Shown: one piece after another, positions 1 to 12,099 of the stretch | How positions within the stretch are numbered: position 1 is the stretch's first letter | Layout of the letters: each line of letters opens with the position of its first letter | Assembly: GCF_008831285.2 (NCBI RefSeq) | Contig: NC_045145.1 | Location: forward strand, 8,494,802 to 8,558,801 | Reading direction: 5' to 3' | From: Nymphaea colorata | Taxonomy: Eukaryota > Streptophyta > Magnoliopsida > Nymphaeales > Nymphaeaceae | DNA length: 64,000 nucleotides | Translations under genes and position numbers: made by a program | The notes under the pieces: generated by a model | Told to the model about the DNA's origin: nothing | The model's input: only the letters and a program-made list of their open reading frames with translations | Databases searched by the model: none

Positions 1-2470
1 TTCCATCTTGGGAGCTAACAGCCACTGGGTGCATTCTGGTCTTTTTGTGTGTGACACTGGTTGGACTCTCATTCTTGGTTAATTTTAATCCAATTGAGCT
101 TTAGATGTATCTATGTAATCTCATGACCCATTTGGGACTTGGGCCATTCTAAAGGTTGGGAATTCAGCTTTTCATGAAAATAATAAGAAGGTGATATGTG
201 GGGGTCAGTGTAGGTTTCCTCATGTACGGCACGAAGGTATACATGTTCAGACTTATTGTTTAGAGACACATTTTGAGTTTAAGAACATACTCATTTTCTA
301 ACATCTTTTGTACCAAAGGATTGAGTACGATCAGAGATAAAATTTCTTCTCATAAAAAACAACGTGACTTGACAAGCTTGGGCTTTGGGGCTGAAATTTA
401 GCTGATTATAGTCTCCCATGAAGGAGTAGGCAATACACCCAAAGGTCTATGTGTAGTCATATTGAGAATCCTTCCCAAACAACTTTGCATAGGGAGTTTT
501 ATGTTGCAGATCAACCAAGGACAATTTATTAATAGAATAAATACGAGTTTTAAATACATATATGCAAAAATAAGTTGGTAAATTAGCATGAAAAATTATA
601 TGTAGCCCCATTTCTACCACATAATGATGTTTCCTTTCTGCTATCCTATTTCGTTGGGAAGTACAAAGACATGTTAGCTATCAGCTAATGCTCTAAGGAT
701 CAACAAAGGATGATAAGTCTTTTCTCACTAAGTTGCCCGCACAATTGCTGTGAAAAAATTTAGTTTTCCTTTCTAGTTTCCCTTCAATAATTTTTTGAAA
801 AGTTAATTAGAAGCACGGCAAAATATATGATTTCTTCATCAATGGGAGAATCTAAGAGAACCTACTAAAATGGTCAACTGGAAGATCTGATAAATCATTC
901 ATGTGAAGAACAAGATGCCGACTAGCCCCAGAGATGACCATGGAGAAATTCATGGGGGCCCAGTGGCCTTAAAAGCATATTTAGGAAAGGGAAAGCAATG
1001 CATTGGCCATGAACATAAATCAACTTAGCATCATGCATCTTAGATAAGAGTTGGAACAAAAATGTCTCAAATGAGAGTGTCATACATAAAAAATGTCAAA
1101 GTAGACTATTCAAAGACATGAAAGAGTTGCTCATTCAGATCTAAAATATGCATATTATTAGACCCTTGAAAAGAACTATTACTGTCTTGACCACCATGAA
1201 GCTGCATTGGAGTGGACAAGACACAGAGGCCTTCCGTATTGGGGCATGTATAAAGAGTATTCCCCATCTACAAACTCCTAACAACAAAATCATTAGCCAT
1301 AAACTATACCCTCCAAGAGTTATCTCTGGTAAGGTCCAAAATCGACTAAGTTTTTTGAAGTGCAAACGCGAGTCACATTGTGAGAATAAGACAAGAGGAA
1401 CTGAATGGTAGATAGAAAATATCAACATGTTTAATCATCATTCATTCACCATTACCAACTATAATAAAATCCTGTCCAATGTAAACAGGTTGATCTTGCA
1501 TATGTTGGTTAGACTTTACCATGTGATGAGGACACGGCACCTATGTCTAGGTACCACTCAGTATTAGATGCACTTTTGGTAGTATGGGCATCATGATCTG
1601 AAGTAGCACCATTTCTAATCAATAGAGCTATTGTCATGAAAGCTTTCAAAAAGTTCAAACACTAATTATTGAATTTACAACAGTTTCTTGGTAATCATGA
1701 CTCGATTGAATTGGCAAATCCAATGTCTATGCCCTCTTTGGGTGACAAATGTTATAGAGGATATCCCTAAACTGGATAATAGTGCTGAGAGAAAACACGT
1801 TGAGCCATTTTTCTTGAGACATAAGCATGTCATACAGCTCATAAAAAAGAGAAGCTGTATGGCAATTGTATTCAACGTGATGAAGGATTTGTAGTTATTT
1901 GTGGGTCCATATAGGGCACATTAAAAAAAGTTTGAATCCGGATAACATGGTTTACAATACAAAGAAGTCATTAATAAATTTCATATGATGAAGATGGTCA
2001 GCCATAGAGATATTATTGTTTTTGACATTTTGTAGATCTCATTTCAATTGAATAGTACACATGTTGGACTGGGATGCGTGTTATTTTTCAAGTGTTAACC
2101 ATGTTTCATGAGAAGTATAGTAGTATGGTGAATGAGTTGAACAAGAATCGGTTTGGTGAACACAACCTCTAGCCAGCTTAAAGCCAATTGGTCTGTATGT
2201 TTCTATTCAAAAATGCTGGATTGCACTTGGATCAATCACTACCAATAAATTGAGATGGAGAAAGGAATGAGCAATCAACATATCACTTTAGGTCCTGACT
2301 TATCATAATGTTCTCAAGTTGCGAATGCCATAGGAGATGGTGCAATCAAGCTTGAATAAAACCATAACATGGAGAACGTATTCCATTGCTCATGGGAACA
2401 TTAGGCATAATAACGGGAGTTGAAAATGCTGACATATTAGATGAATGCTCTTCAGCCACGGAAATGAGAG
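1..2470 (-). pseudogene. Ty1/copia gag-pol remnant no. 1
   Basis: This is a decayed copia polyprotein that reads right to left. Around 2,100-1,900 a gag-like stretch is readable (HASQSNMCTIQLK and MADHLHHMKFINDFF). Near 1,800 there is ELYDMLMSQE, as in the UBN2 gag family. Near 1,540 WYLDIGA corresponds to the WYLDSGA protease site, with Ser replaced by Ile. Integrase follows at about 700-400, with AERKHHYVVEMGLHIIFHANLP and then a KTPYAKLFGKDSQY motif. Frameshifts and stops interrupt every domain, so no product is expected. Reverse transcriptase and the 3' LTR would lie to the left, outside the window. The domain order gag-PR-IN identifies copia rather than gypsy. Translation was done by eye, so domain edges are approximate. 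Confidence 0.82.
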
Positions 2471-2485
2471 ATGGGTTTGATACCA
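2471..2485 (-). other. Retrotransposon primer-binding site (tRNA-Met type)
   Basis: The minus strand reads TGGTATCAAACCCAT, a close variant of the initiator-Met tRNA complement TGGTATCAGAGC used by plant LTR retrotransposons. The bases just before it on the minus strand end in CA, as an LTR end should. It lies directly upstream of the copia gag remnant, in the right place and orientation. Confidence 0.7.
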
Positions 2486-3171
2486 TGAAAATAAAAGCAT
2501 GAGAGAGCAAAAAAAGCAAAGACAATATGAACTAATTAATGTGGTATTGCTGGAGCAAAGCTTGTAACCGTTAAGGTATATCTCTCTACTTCATAAAATG
2601 GCTAGCTATAGTAAGTAATCAAGAAGGCAGTTTACAATTCAAATTTGAAAGACATACATATAGATTCCATTTGATAAGGCTCTTTTCTGTAATGGCTCTC
2701 TTAGACTTAGGCAATTTCCTTTTATCTTCATCATCGTTATTGTAGGTTGTCATGTGCCACACTCTCTTCTACCAATGAATCAATATTATGAACAAATTGA
2801 AGAACATAAATCGAACTTCCTCGAATATACAACATCCATAAATAAGTAGTAAAATTGGACTACCTTATGATATCTCATTTTCATTCATGTAAGCTATATT
2901 TCCCCATCTCATGGCCATCGTGCTAGCATAAAACTTAGTCGCTATAGAAAATCCATCTTAATCATCCTAAACTAAAATAAGCTAGGTATGTTAAAAATTA
3001 TTGAAGATTATAAAAAATAAGAAGCAGGTGGTCCTAAAATTCTCTTTCTCATGCAATTCGGAGGCTTTGTTCAGGTTACCATTGCTCATGGATGATGACT
3101 ACTAGCAACTCCACCTTCATTTTTGCGCCACAAGTCGGCTATGTTTTGTTGGAGTTTCTTACCTTGCATTG
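2486..3171 (-). repeat. Probable 5' LTR of copia remnant no. 1
   Basis: This stretch without coding capacity sits between the primer-binding site and the next repeat. By position it should hold the 5' LTR of the copia element to its left. Its inner end (TTTTCA at 2,486) fits an LTR terminus. I could not find a matching outer TG end or a second LTR copy, so its left-right extent is inferred. Confidence 0.4.
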
Positions 3172-3745
3172 TTGTAATCACCTCAAATTTTTCCAAAAGA
3201 CTATGTTATTTTACCCAAGTACAAAACCCAAATTTAGATGCAAGATTCAAATCCAAAATCCAACTCTCAGATCCAAATTAGATCCAAAACCCAAGTTTAG
3301 ATCCAAATCAAGCATTTAAAACTCAAAATTCAAAATCAAGTTCAAAACAACAAAGTCCGGTGCAATAAGTGTCTCTGCGCATGCTCAAACCTCTCCTTTG
3401 TTTTACGCTTCGTCCTCGCACCAAAATATGTTTTTGAAGCTTAACATGAAGCCGACCACTCTTTTGTAACGAAAAAACAGTTTTATACACTTTTTAAATA
3501 AATTAAAAAAGAGTCTTTATGTTTTAATACAAAAAACCCTTATTTCATAAAAAGTTAAAAAAATAATAAAAAAATAATAGTTTCACGTGTCGCGCGATGC
3601 ATGCGACCGCACACTATCGCTACAGTGCGCGTCTCGCCGGTGCTGGGAGCTTTTGCACTTGACGTGCAACAGCATCCCAGCCGGGGCCTGCAACAATGCA
3701 GGCCCCCCTTTTCTTGCAAAAACCACCCCCAAGGGGTGGTTTGGC
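3172..3745 (+). repeat. LTR-like repeat, copy D
   Basis: The first bases, TAATCACCTCAAATTTTTCC and what follows, match the start of the LTR-like units at 7,030 (minus) and 7,833 (plus). After that comes a stretch of degenerate AAACCCAAATTTAGATCC repeats, an AT-rich block, and a GC-rich CpG block (3,585-3,745) with several GCATGC-type motifs. The right edge contains a small palindrome (ACCACCCC/GGGGTGGT, 3,722-3,740) and joins the copia integrase reading frame to its right. It looks like an LTR or related unit that truncated or interrupted that integrase. Confidence 0.5.
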
Positions 3746-5846
3746 ACATAATAAGGAGACTTATTTTCCAAAATACTCATAGGTAGTTGATTTATGATGT
3801 AGACAACTGTATATCATGCATCATACTCAAAGCTGTCTCTACAATATGTCAGTGTTTTCACTTGGCTATCCCATTTTGCTGAGGAGTATGGGGGCAAGAT
3901 ATTTGTCTAGTTATCCCATTATTTCGAGATATTCAGTAAAACCTTGGGAAAGATATTCTCGTCCACCATGACACTGAAAATGCACAATATTAGATGAATA
4001 TTCGAATTAGGGCATGAAAGTCTTGGAATTGAAGACTTCAAATTTATGTTTCATAAAACGTATCCAAGCATAATGCAAGAAGGAATCAACAAAAATAACA
4101 TAGTAACACTGCCAGACAATGAAGGAATTGGGGCAGGTCCTCATACATCAAAATGAATACTCTCAAAAGGTTTAGAAGCTCTCTTATTCAAAATATGAAA
4201 TGGAAGGACATGACTCTTACAAAGTTGGCAACTTGAGCACTTACTGACTTCTGAGATAGACTCTAAACAAGACCATGGAATAAGGTCATCTGCAACAAGT
4301 TTTTTAATAAAATTCTAACTACAATAACCCAAATGATCATGCCATAAATCAAACTTATTACATTGAAACAAATTCAAGACATTTGGACTTTGAATCTACA
4401 GTTTGGACTAGAGATTCAAGAAGGAACTGTTATACCAATCAAAGAAATGACTAGCTGATGATACCAAGGCTTCCTTGAAAATGTATATATTCCCTCGTCA
4501 CTTTCTCTTAGTGAACATCTTCTTCGTTCGATGGTCCTCGCATACACAGAGTAGGGAGTGACTTCAATAGAAGAATATGTATCACGAACAATTTTAGACA
4601 TAGAAACAATATTTTTCTTTATATTAAAGAAAGTTAACATTGGACAAAGGATAACAAAGAAATTGACATGGGAATTTGTGCAATCCTAGTATGAGTAATG
4701 GAATGATATGATCCATCTCCTTGACAATAGATCCTCTTTCAAAATAAGGGAATAAGTTAGACAATTTACTTGTATCTCTAGTGATGTGTGTAGCAGCCCT
4801 AGAGTCTAGGTATCATTGTCCTTGAACATTTTGTTTTAAATGCATCCTTGAAAGACCTGTCATAAGTACTTGGTGCACATCATTCGGCACACATTTAGGC
4901 TGCCCTTGTGTTGTCAACATTTCTCTCTGCTTGTTCTCTTGTTTGTATGTCTTTCCCTTATTTTGTGGATTGTACTAACAATCTACATTTACATGACCTT
5001 TCTTGTTGCATAGGAAACAAGTGAGAATTCTCCTATGATTCTTGGTTCCTAGAGGGATATTAGGAGTTGGTTAAATTCCTCTGCCATCCTGACCAAAACG
5101 ACTATGCCCTCATCCTCTTTGGTAACCTCCACTTCTATGACCATATCCACATCTACTGTCACTCACTAGCACGTTGTGATAACCTTCATCACTAATATTA
5201 GAGATTTGTTTTCTCTTCAACTCATGCTGAAGAAGTTTAGCCTTGAGTTTTTCAAAACTAGGAAGAGTAGGAAGAACTTCTAAAGCAGTACAAAAAATAT
5301 CATATTCTGGGCCTAGCCCACTCAAAATCTATTGAACCTTATCACGGTTTGAAACTGCATTCCCAATCATGACAAGTTGATATGTGATCCCCTTCATTTG
5401 AGACAAATATTCTATAGCGGATTTTGAAATTCTCGCTTTAATTGTAGAACTAACACCTCTGAAACCTAAGAATGTGTCTACAAGTATGTCACACAACTCT
5501 ACTACACAAAGATCATCAGAAATAGTAGCAAATACTTCATCTGAAAGGGTGGAAGTGATATATGCTACGAGAGAATGGTCAGTCCTAATCAACTCAACAT
5601 ACTTTGGATGCCACTCTGTTGTGATAGATGACTCTCCTTTATCATTCTTCACTTCCTAAAAGATAAACTATGGCATGGCAAGGGAAATTGCAAGGGAAAT
5701 TCCATCTAGATGCCCAAACAGATCATGGCTCTTTATAAAAGGTACTACTGTCATTTCCAAGTCAAATAATTGGTATGGGTAAACTTTTGGAAAATAAGTT
5801 GTGTCAAGAAACTACAAGAAATGCCATTGTTAGAAGTAGAATCCAT
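3746..5846 (-). pseudogene. Ty1/copia gag-pol remnant no. 2
   Basis: This is a second copia polyprotein on the minus strand. The gag start codon lies at 5,846-5,844 (MDSTSNNGIS) and is followed by TNYLTWK and HDLFGHLDG, both hallmarks of copia gag. The UBN2-type gag continues through LSGLGPEYDIFCTAL near 5,320. A perfect CCHC zinc knuckle, CFLCNKKGHVNVDC, is at about 5,015-4,974. A protease site, YLDSRAATHI, is near 4,810. The pre-integrase WHDHLGY and Cx2C follow near 4,330-4,240. Integrase SCPHTPQQNGIAK is near 3,890 and NKSPYYV near 3,755. At least several stops and shifts are present. The frame ends abruptly at a GC-rich repeat, so RT and RNase H are missing. Confidence 0.87.
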
Positions 5847-5915
5847 GAATAAACAAGAAGAGAAACTTTTTATGCCATCAAACAGAATGCTGCAAGAAAG
5901 GCAATCGTTAGCCTC

Positions 5916-5942
5916 TTTTTTTTTTTTTTTGGGGGGGGGGGG
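5916..5942. repeat. Homopolymer tract T15-G12
   Basis: Fifteen T are followed directly by twelve G. On the minus strand this is C12-A15, lying between the LTR-like block and the copia gag start, about where a primer-binding site would be expected. It may be slippage expansion or an assembly-sensitive tract. Confidence 0.9.
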
Positions 5943-5959
5943 TGCTTATCAAGTCCCTT

Positions 5960-7030
5960 CTATGCAAAAAAAAACTAAGATTGTGTGAAACAAATATGAA
6001 ATTAATGACAATGGATATTTAATTCTGCTGAAAAAAATGACATGAGATTCTATAAGCAGATCAAAAACAAGGTAGAACATGCACAAATTTTATTCTAATT
6101 TTATTTTGCCTTTCTCATACTCCCGATGCACTCAAGAGTAGGTATCAACTCTGGATAGGAAATCTTTAAAGCTTTCTTATATAGCCGTTGGGAGGTGGCA
6201 AGAAGAAATGAAAATAAACAAAAACAAGTAAGAAGACTACATACCTCTAATATTAATGATTTTAGGAACGAGTCTCTTTCTTTGAATGATCCTAGGGTCT
6301 CCTCGGGTGAAGCTCCAATAGTTTTACTCAAAGAGATCTCCTTATGCGTTTTTGGAGAGTTGGAACTTGGAGAAGCTTGCTCCCCAAGGTTGGAGAAGAC
6401 GAAGAAGAGAAGAAGATAGAAATGGAGCGAGAGAGAGAGAGCTAAGAAAAACTCTACATCTTCAAGTGAGAAAGTACTAGAGGTTCCCCAAGGGGTAGCT
6501 CATGCTCAAGAGAGAAGATTGTAGGAGTATTTATAGAGAGTTTTGGAGCATTTTTTAATGATTTAATTTTTTTAAAAAAAGGTAGGCTTTGACCAAGTAG
6601 GATTGCCCTTGCATTTTAGTTGACAATGGGGCCTGTGCAATGTGCAGGCACCTGCTCGGCGCGTTTGCACACGCATGCAGCCACGATTGGCCCCGTGCGT
6701 GCACAGCACTGTCGTGTGCCAGGCATTGTTGCGCTTGCGTGTCAGCATGCAGTGCGCGATGCATTGGGCACTACGCATGACGTGCTATGCACGACCAATC
6801 TTGAGTCTCTGTCTAAAGATGGATTTTGAATTTGAATCATGCATTTGGACTCAGACATGGGTCCAGAGATTTGTTTTGGACCAAATAGTCGTGAATTGGA
6901 CTTACGTAAGGATATGAAGGTTTGTTTTGCGGGCTTAGGGTCCAGAAATTAAATCCACATGAAATAATTGAGAACTTCATTTGACTGAAAATGAAATATA
7001 GTCCTTTTAGAAAAATTTGGGATGATAACA
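5960..7030 (-). repeat. LTR-like repeat, copy A, upstream of copia no. 2
   Basis: Read on the minus strand it begins TGTTATCATCCCAAATTT at 7,030 and then follows the same order as the plus-strand unit at 7,833: GGATTTAATTTCTGGACCC, a GC-rich CpG block (6,620-6,800) and ACTTGGTCAAAGCC near 6,590. A TATA box comes next (CTATAAATA, 6,536-6,528), then a CT-rich leader and GTGCATCGGGAG near 6,130. It stands directly before the copia gag, so it is the natural candidate for that element's 5' LTR. No clear inner LTR end or primer site is visible. Confidence 0.6.
6528..6536 (-). promoter_or_regulatory. TATA box of LTR-like copy A
   Basis: The minus strand reads CTATAAATA, followed about 30 bases later by a CT-rich leader. 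This fits an RNA polymerase II start in the U3/R part of an LTR. Confidence 0.5.
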
Positions 7031-7832
7031 CACTTCCACCACAATATAGTCATGTCCATCTAATATTTCATATAAAATGCTACGAAAACATGTTTCATAT
7101 TCTTTACATGTGATAGACTATGAAGAGGTAGATTTGCAAGAAAATATGGCAATAGAGCGACAACCACTTTAAATCATAGACAAGAAGGAACATGTCACGA
7201 ACAAAACAAGTTCTGTTAGTAAAGGTGGAATGACAACATCACAAAATCAAATAATCCACTTGGGAGTCTGAAGATGACATGAAGGAGAGTTGTCATCAGT
7301 TGTTTGAATAAGGCATGTGCAAATTTTGATGACAAAATTTCTTTTAAGCGGGGACGGATGTAAAGCCTTAGAGTGAGAATGATATACCTTCCATTTTCTT
7401 GCTACATCCCTACTTGGAGTCTAAGTTGAGTATAATGACTTGTTTACATGTCATTTCAGCCATGATGTGTTAGAGAAGGAAGCTAGTGGGCTGCTAATTT
7501 GGATTCAAGTAATCTCTATTTAGTTAAGTGTTCTACTTAGTTTGGGTTAGCAATCTTGAATGTAAAGATATGTTATGTGCCAAAAGGCTATGTGGTAAGC
7601 TGTATATACATGGTGTAGTGCAAGGAAGGTGAAGAAACTGATCAGTCATAGTCAATCAGGACTGCCTTTGTCCATATATTTCTCAAGTACATATTTAGAA
7701 ACAGAAACAAGCTCGTTTTGGACATCTATGAAATTTTAAATATGTTATGATCTGATCATAAATATATACACAAGTATATGTCACAAGGGTGTAAAGAGAG
7801 ATCCTGTGCAGCAACTATCGTAGCCTAGAGTG
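7031..7832. other. Intergenic stretch, no gene seen
   Basis: AT-rich sequence with no long open frame and no recognised repeat. It separates two copies of the same LTR-like family that face each other. Confidence 0.6.
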
Positions 7833-10708
7833 TGTTATCACCCCAAATTTGTAAAAAAAAAACTATATTTTATTACTCGGATTTAAATTCTGGACCCAGA
7901 ACAAGTTAGCGATTGTTCGAACCAAAGTGAATCTTCAAACCCATGTCTTTTTACCCAAACACAAATTCAAAACTCAACCTTAGACATAAGATTTAAACCC
8001 AAACTCGACCAGCATTTCTTTAGATATATGTTAACGGGTCTGGTCTAAACCCAGACCCAACTTGCTAAATTGTATCACCCAATTTTTTTTTTGTAACCCA
8101 GGCGAGACAGCCGATTCAGTGCTTCAGAACTTGACCAAACCAGGTCGACCGTTCGACTCTCAAGCGCGATGAGGACGGCGTACAACAACTTCCGACCACC
8201 ACCGCTACAGATCCAGCAGATTGCATGACAATCTGGTATGCAGTGTCAAACAACGAGCAGGTGACATAGCTAGATTCCGTCGGGCGGTGGTTGAACCTCT
8301 GACAACATGGGCGACCACTGGGCGGCGGTGGGGATTTCCAATGAAAGACGTGGATGACTGGCAGCACTCATCCTTTAGCGAGCAAATTTCCAAAGACGAG
8401 CAGAGGCAGCGTGGTGGCAAGCAACGTCCCATGGATGGAAAGCGACTGGGTGGCAGGCTCGACGGGCGACCAGTGTGCAACGGTGTGGCTTCCCGACATC
8501 AACAACATGAACAACTGACAGACTGCAACGCTCCACTGGTTAGGCGTCATCATTTCCTCTCCAAAGGGCAGCAACATGTGAGCGGATCTCCCCTCTTCTA
8601 TTTAAACGATCGTCGACGAGAAATTTGAGAGCTTTTTGTTCGTCCTGTAGAACTTGCAAATCTCTAAGCAATCCTTGGTCAATTTGAGCACAAATCGACC
8701 CTGCACTTAAGCTCGAAATAGCTCCTTGTTCCCTGGCGAAGTGATTTCTCGATAGGCCAGATCAAGCGTCCGCCATTGTTTACTCAGGGAGTCATTCACT
8801 CCCCAAGTTCTCAAATCGGTTCACCGGTCTCCTACGGTTCTGTCAAGCCTAAGCTCGACCGGTGCCATGCCTCCTACTGTCCAGAATCGACAGAACCCCC
8901 GCTGCCTAATTGTTGTCTTGAGGCAATGATCCTCTGCACGCATGAAACAGGGCGACGCCCGATGCCACTCCTCTATTCCTCTGCACAACGTTGCCACCAC
9001 CGACTGCCGTTGTCCGAGAATTTACTCAGATAACATCATCTACAAATTGTGGATCCAACGAACCAATGCTTGATCCCTGAGGTGAGCTCTACTGGCTGGA
9101 ATCTCTCGATCTCCGGCCACCCCTGTTCTAAAATAGAATATTCCAATAGCTCTGTTCAAACCATCATTGTGGCTCTACTGGCGACCAAACACCGCCAAAG
9201 TACTCAACTATAATCCCTGGTGTGTGACGATTCTAACGAGCCCAAGATCGACTGGAGAGGTGACCGGAGTCACCAGTTTTTTGGCCACCTATTCCCCTGT
9301 TCCAGTGTTGCTATTGCTACGAGAGCATAACAGACCTCTATTCAATAGGCCATATCTTTGGATCCCATTGTTGGGTAATTGCAAGAGTGGGCTCTTCATC
9401 TTCCTGACTCCCGCAAGTTCCAATGAGCCATAAAACTCGTAAATCCGAAAAGGGATAAGAAATCTATAAAGGTGTGAAGCTGCCCCTATCCTTCGACAGG
9501 CTAATAAGCTGAACCGGCAATTGCCGCAAGAACAATCCCTATTCCATGTCCCCTGCCGCCCAGACCTCATCTCCGATTCACTCTCTCGTTGGCTCCACGA
9601 CGTACCTGAAGATGTCATGACTCCAACTAGCCTAAGTGAGTCCAAATCCAAGCACTGTGGGAGGAGCTCCAGCCCCTAGTAGCTGCTACTGTCCATCGGC
9701 TGCTACAGATAGGAAGCAGTCCGTACTCGAGCAGTGTTGTCGACCCTCTTGTTGTCTATCCTTGGCATCTCAAATAGACCGACAGACGAGAGGCGCTGCT
9801 TTTTTGGCAATATCCCTAGTCACTAGCGACCGCTCTAAGATCTTCCGAAGTATGAGTTCCTCTTCTAAGTCATTCTCATTAGAAATATGTGACCAATATC
9901 TCATTTCATTTCTTTTCCTTGTTTTTTCTCTTCTTCATCTTCTCATGGTCATATGAGATAGCTCTAAAATCTCCTTTTTGGAGTCAAGAAGCTATTCACA
10001 AGTGCATCGGGAGCATAAGAAGATGAGATGATATTTCATTTTTATTATTAAAACATGTTCTCTCTTTTCTTGAATGTTGCTTTGTTTTGAAATATTGTTT
10101 ATGTATAGTCGATTAATTTTTCCTATTTATATGTGAATGCACGGTGAGAATGAGGGTGTGGTTTGGGGTTCTTCTTTTTATCCTTATGTTAATTTTTGAG
10201 GTTAGGGCTTGTCCAACCCGAAAAAACCCTCATGAATATGTACATATTAATATGCATTCTCGTGTCATTCTTGTGTTTAGTTTTCCTTTTAATTACCCAA
10301 TTAGGAACCCTAATGAGTGCTTTGTTATGCAGTTTGATTTTCTTCCATACCCAACGATAGAAGAAATATATTTCACTGTAACAAACAAAATAATAATGTT
10401 TTATGTTTTTTGAAATCATGCTTTTCAAAAGTTTTTCGAAAACAAGAACCCTCTCTAATGTGGCTTTGGAAACTTAGCTTAGTTTCATGCATGAGCCCGA
10501 GTTCCTCTCCAACCTACATAAATCTTGAAGCGAGATAGTTTAAGTCATTTCTTGATTTTCAATCTCATGAAAATACATACATATATTCATGTTAATATAC
10601 GTACATGTGCACATGATGATGTTATTTATCCTTTTCTCTTTATGTTTTCACATTTTATTTTACAAATTTTCATACACACCCCTTTTGAAAAAATTTGGGG
10701 TGATAACA
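7833..10708 (+). repeat. LTR-like unit, copy B (2.9 kb, inverted ends)
   Basis: The left end TGTTATCACCCCAAATTT and the right end AAATTTGGGGTGATAACA are perfect inverted repeats of 18 bases. The first 200 bases match copy A read in reverse. GTGCATCGGGAG recurs at about 9,997. The block 10,140-10,690 recurs inverted at 18,230-18,790. The middle (8,100-9,950) is much richer in GC than the surroundings and has a TATTTAAAC motif near 8,599 that could be a promoter. Open frames there (for example 8,221-8,628) match nothing I know. Flanking 5-mers (GAGTG and GATGT) do not match, so no target duplication is seen. It is probably a long LTR, solo or detached from its body. Confidence 0.6.
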
Positions 10709-10807
10709 GATGTCCCTCTTTGTTACTAAGCTAGTACTAGCCGCACTGAGTGGCAAAAATAAGCACCCAAGATTTTTCAAACAAAATATGTTTGGAGTGG
10801 CATTTCA

Positions 10808-10983
10808 GATTTCATCCCTTACTTGAATGGGTTATTTGAGCTGGATTGAGTTCAGGTTTGACCCCTTACCTCAGTGGGTTTGGGCAAGATTGAGTTCAAG
10901 TTTGATCTTTTACCTAAGCGGGTTGCTTTGCATTGTAGGTTTAATCCCTTACTTGCATGGGTTGCTCTTGAGTCTTGAGTGAT
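10808..10983. repeat. Four diverged tandem repeats of about 40-48 bp
   Basis: Units start at about 10,808, 10,856, 10,900 and 10,939. Each reads roughly GTTTRATCCCTTACYT, a few bases, then GGGTT, then a variable tail. They lie between the end of the gypsy integrase (about 11,100) and the TGTTATCACC terminus at 10,708. A purine-rich AAAGAGGGACATC lies just before that terminus on the minus strand and could be a polypurine tract. Confidence 0.7.
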
Positions 10984-11099
10984 AAAAATAAAAAAAAATA
11001 CCCCAGTGTAATTGTTACGTTTTACAACTGAAAAAAAATATAAATGAATAATAGATCAAATGTGGAGAACACAAATATTTGTCATTGATTGAAAGGTGA

Positions 11100-11640
11100 A
11101 TACAATAGGACTAGATGTAGAATTTCTTGAGGTGAAGAGTATTAACAGGATCGATAAGTTTTCACCCCATGAGCAACAATCAACCGGTATGAGTTACGTG
11201 GTAAGGCTTCCTTAATAACGTATGGGTCTTGCTAGTTGGGTGCCCACTTGCCACGTGGTCATCCTTTGAGGTATACCACAGATCATAGGACCAAGTCATT
11301 CACTTTGAAATATCTCTCGATAACTGACTTGGCAAATTGTTGAGCTACCCCGTTGGCGATAGCCTTCAGCGTGCTCGGCTGGTTCTAGCCTTTTTTCAGA
11401 TACTATATGATATGGGACTCCAAATCTTCAAAGAAGATTCTTGTGAATGAAAGATATTACATGATGCCCTTCTACTTTTCTGAGCATCACGACCTCTACG
11501 CATTTGGTAAAATAGTTTGTTGCAGTAAGAAAATATTTATGGCCGTTAGAAACTACATGAGATGTTGGTCCAACTACGTCAAATGTCCACATTAAAAAGG
11601 GCCAAGGAAATGTTATAGGATGTAAATGAAGGCCGGTCTA
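11100..11640 (-). pseudogene. Gypsy integrase core and C-terminal end
   Basis: The integrase core reads WTFDVVGPTSHVVSNGHKYF, with the first catalytic Asp, then TNYFTKCVEVVMLR and FGVPYHIVSE, where the usual Asp is replaced by Glu. The zone holding the last catalytic Glu is lost in a shift. The C-terminal part is visible as KVNDLVL, PRGKWAPN and a final NTLHLKKFYI-like end near 11,110, where the polyprotein should stop. Confidence 0.82.
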
Positions 11641-12099
11641 TAGATTATTGGAGCATGCAACTGACATTCTTTATACCTTTTGACAAACTAGTAACAAACT
11701 TTTTGCATAGTAGACCAATAACATCTTGTTCGAACTATTTGCTTAGTGAACGTTTGGTAACCAACATGGCCCCCATAGTCTCCTCAATGCGACTCTTCGT
11801 TGACTTCCTTTGCCTCATCTTCATTAAGGCACCAAGAGTATTTGGTACTAAACTCACGCCTGTATAGCACTCCTACAATAATAATGTACCCAATTGACGT
11901 ATGTTGAATTGTCTTTTGTTCCTTGTTAGGTATTTCATTCGGGAATTCTCCACTATCAATAAAACTTTTGATATCTTGATACCAAGGCGTATTCCCCTCT
12001 TAGATATGATGAACATGCTTCACCATTTCATAAGCAGGTATTCTAGTTTTCCAATCTCAAAAGAACGGATTGCTTTATTGGTTCAAAATGAGACAGTGG

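Noticed and set aside
8221-8628. 135-codon open frame in the GC-rich block
   Set aside because: It overlaps other frames on both strands, has no domain and sits inside an LTR-like unit. GC-rich DNA gives such frames by chance.
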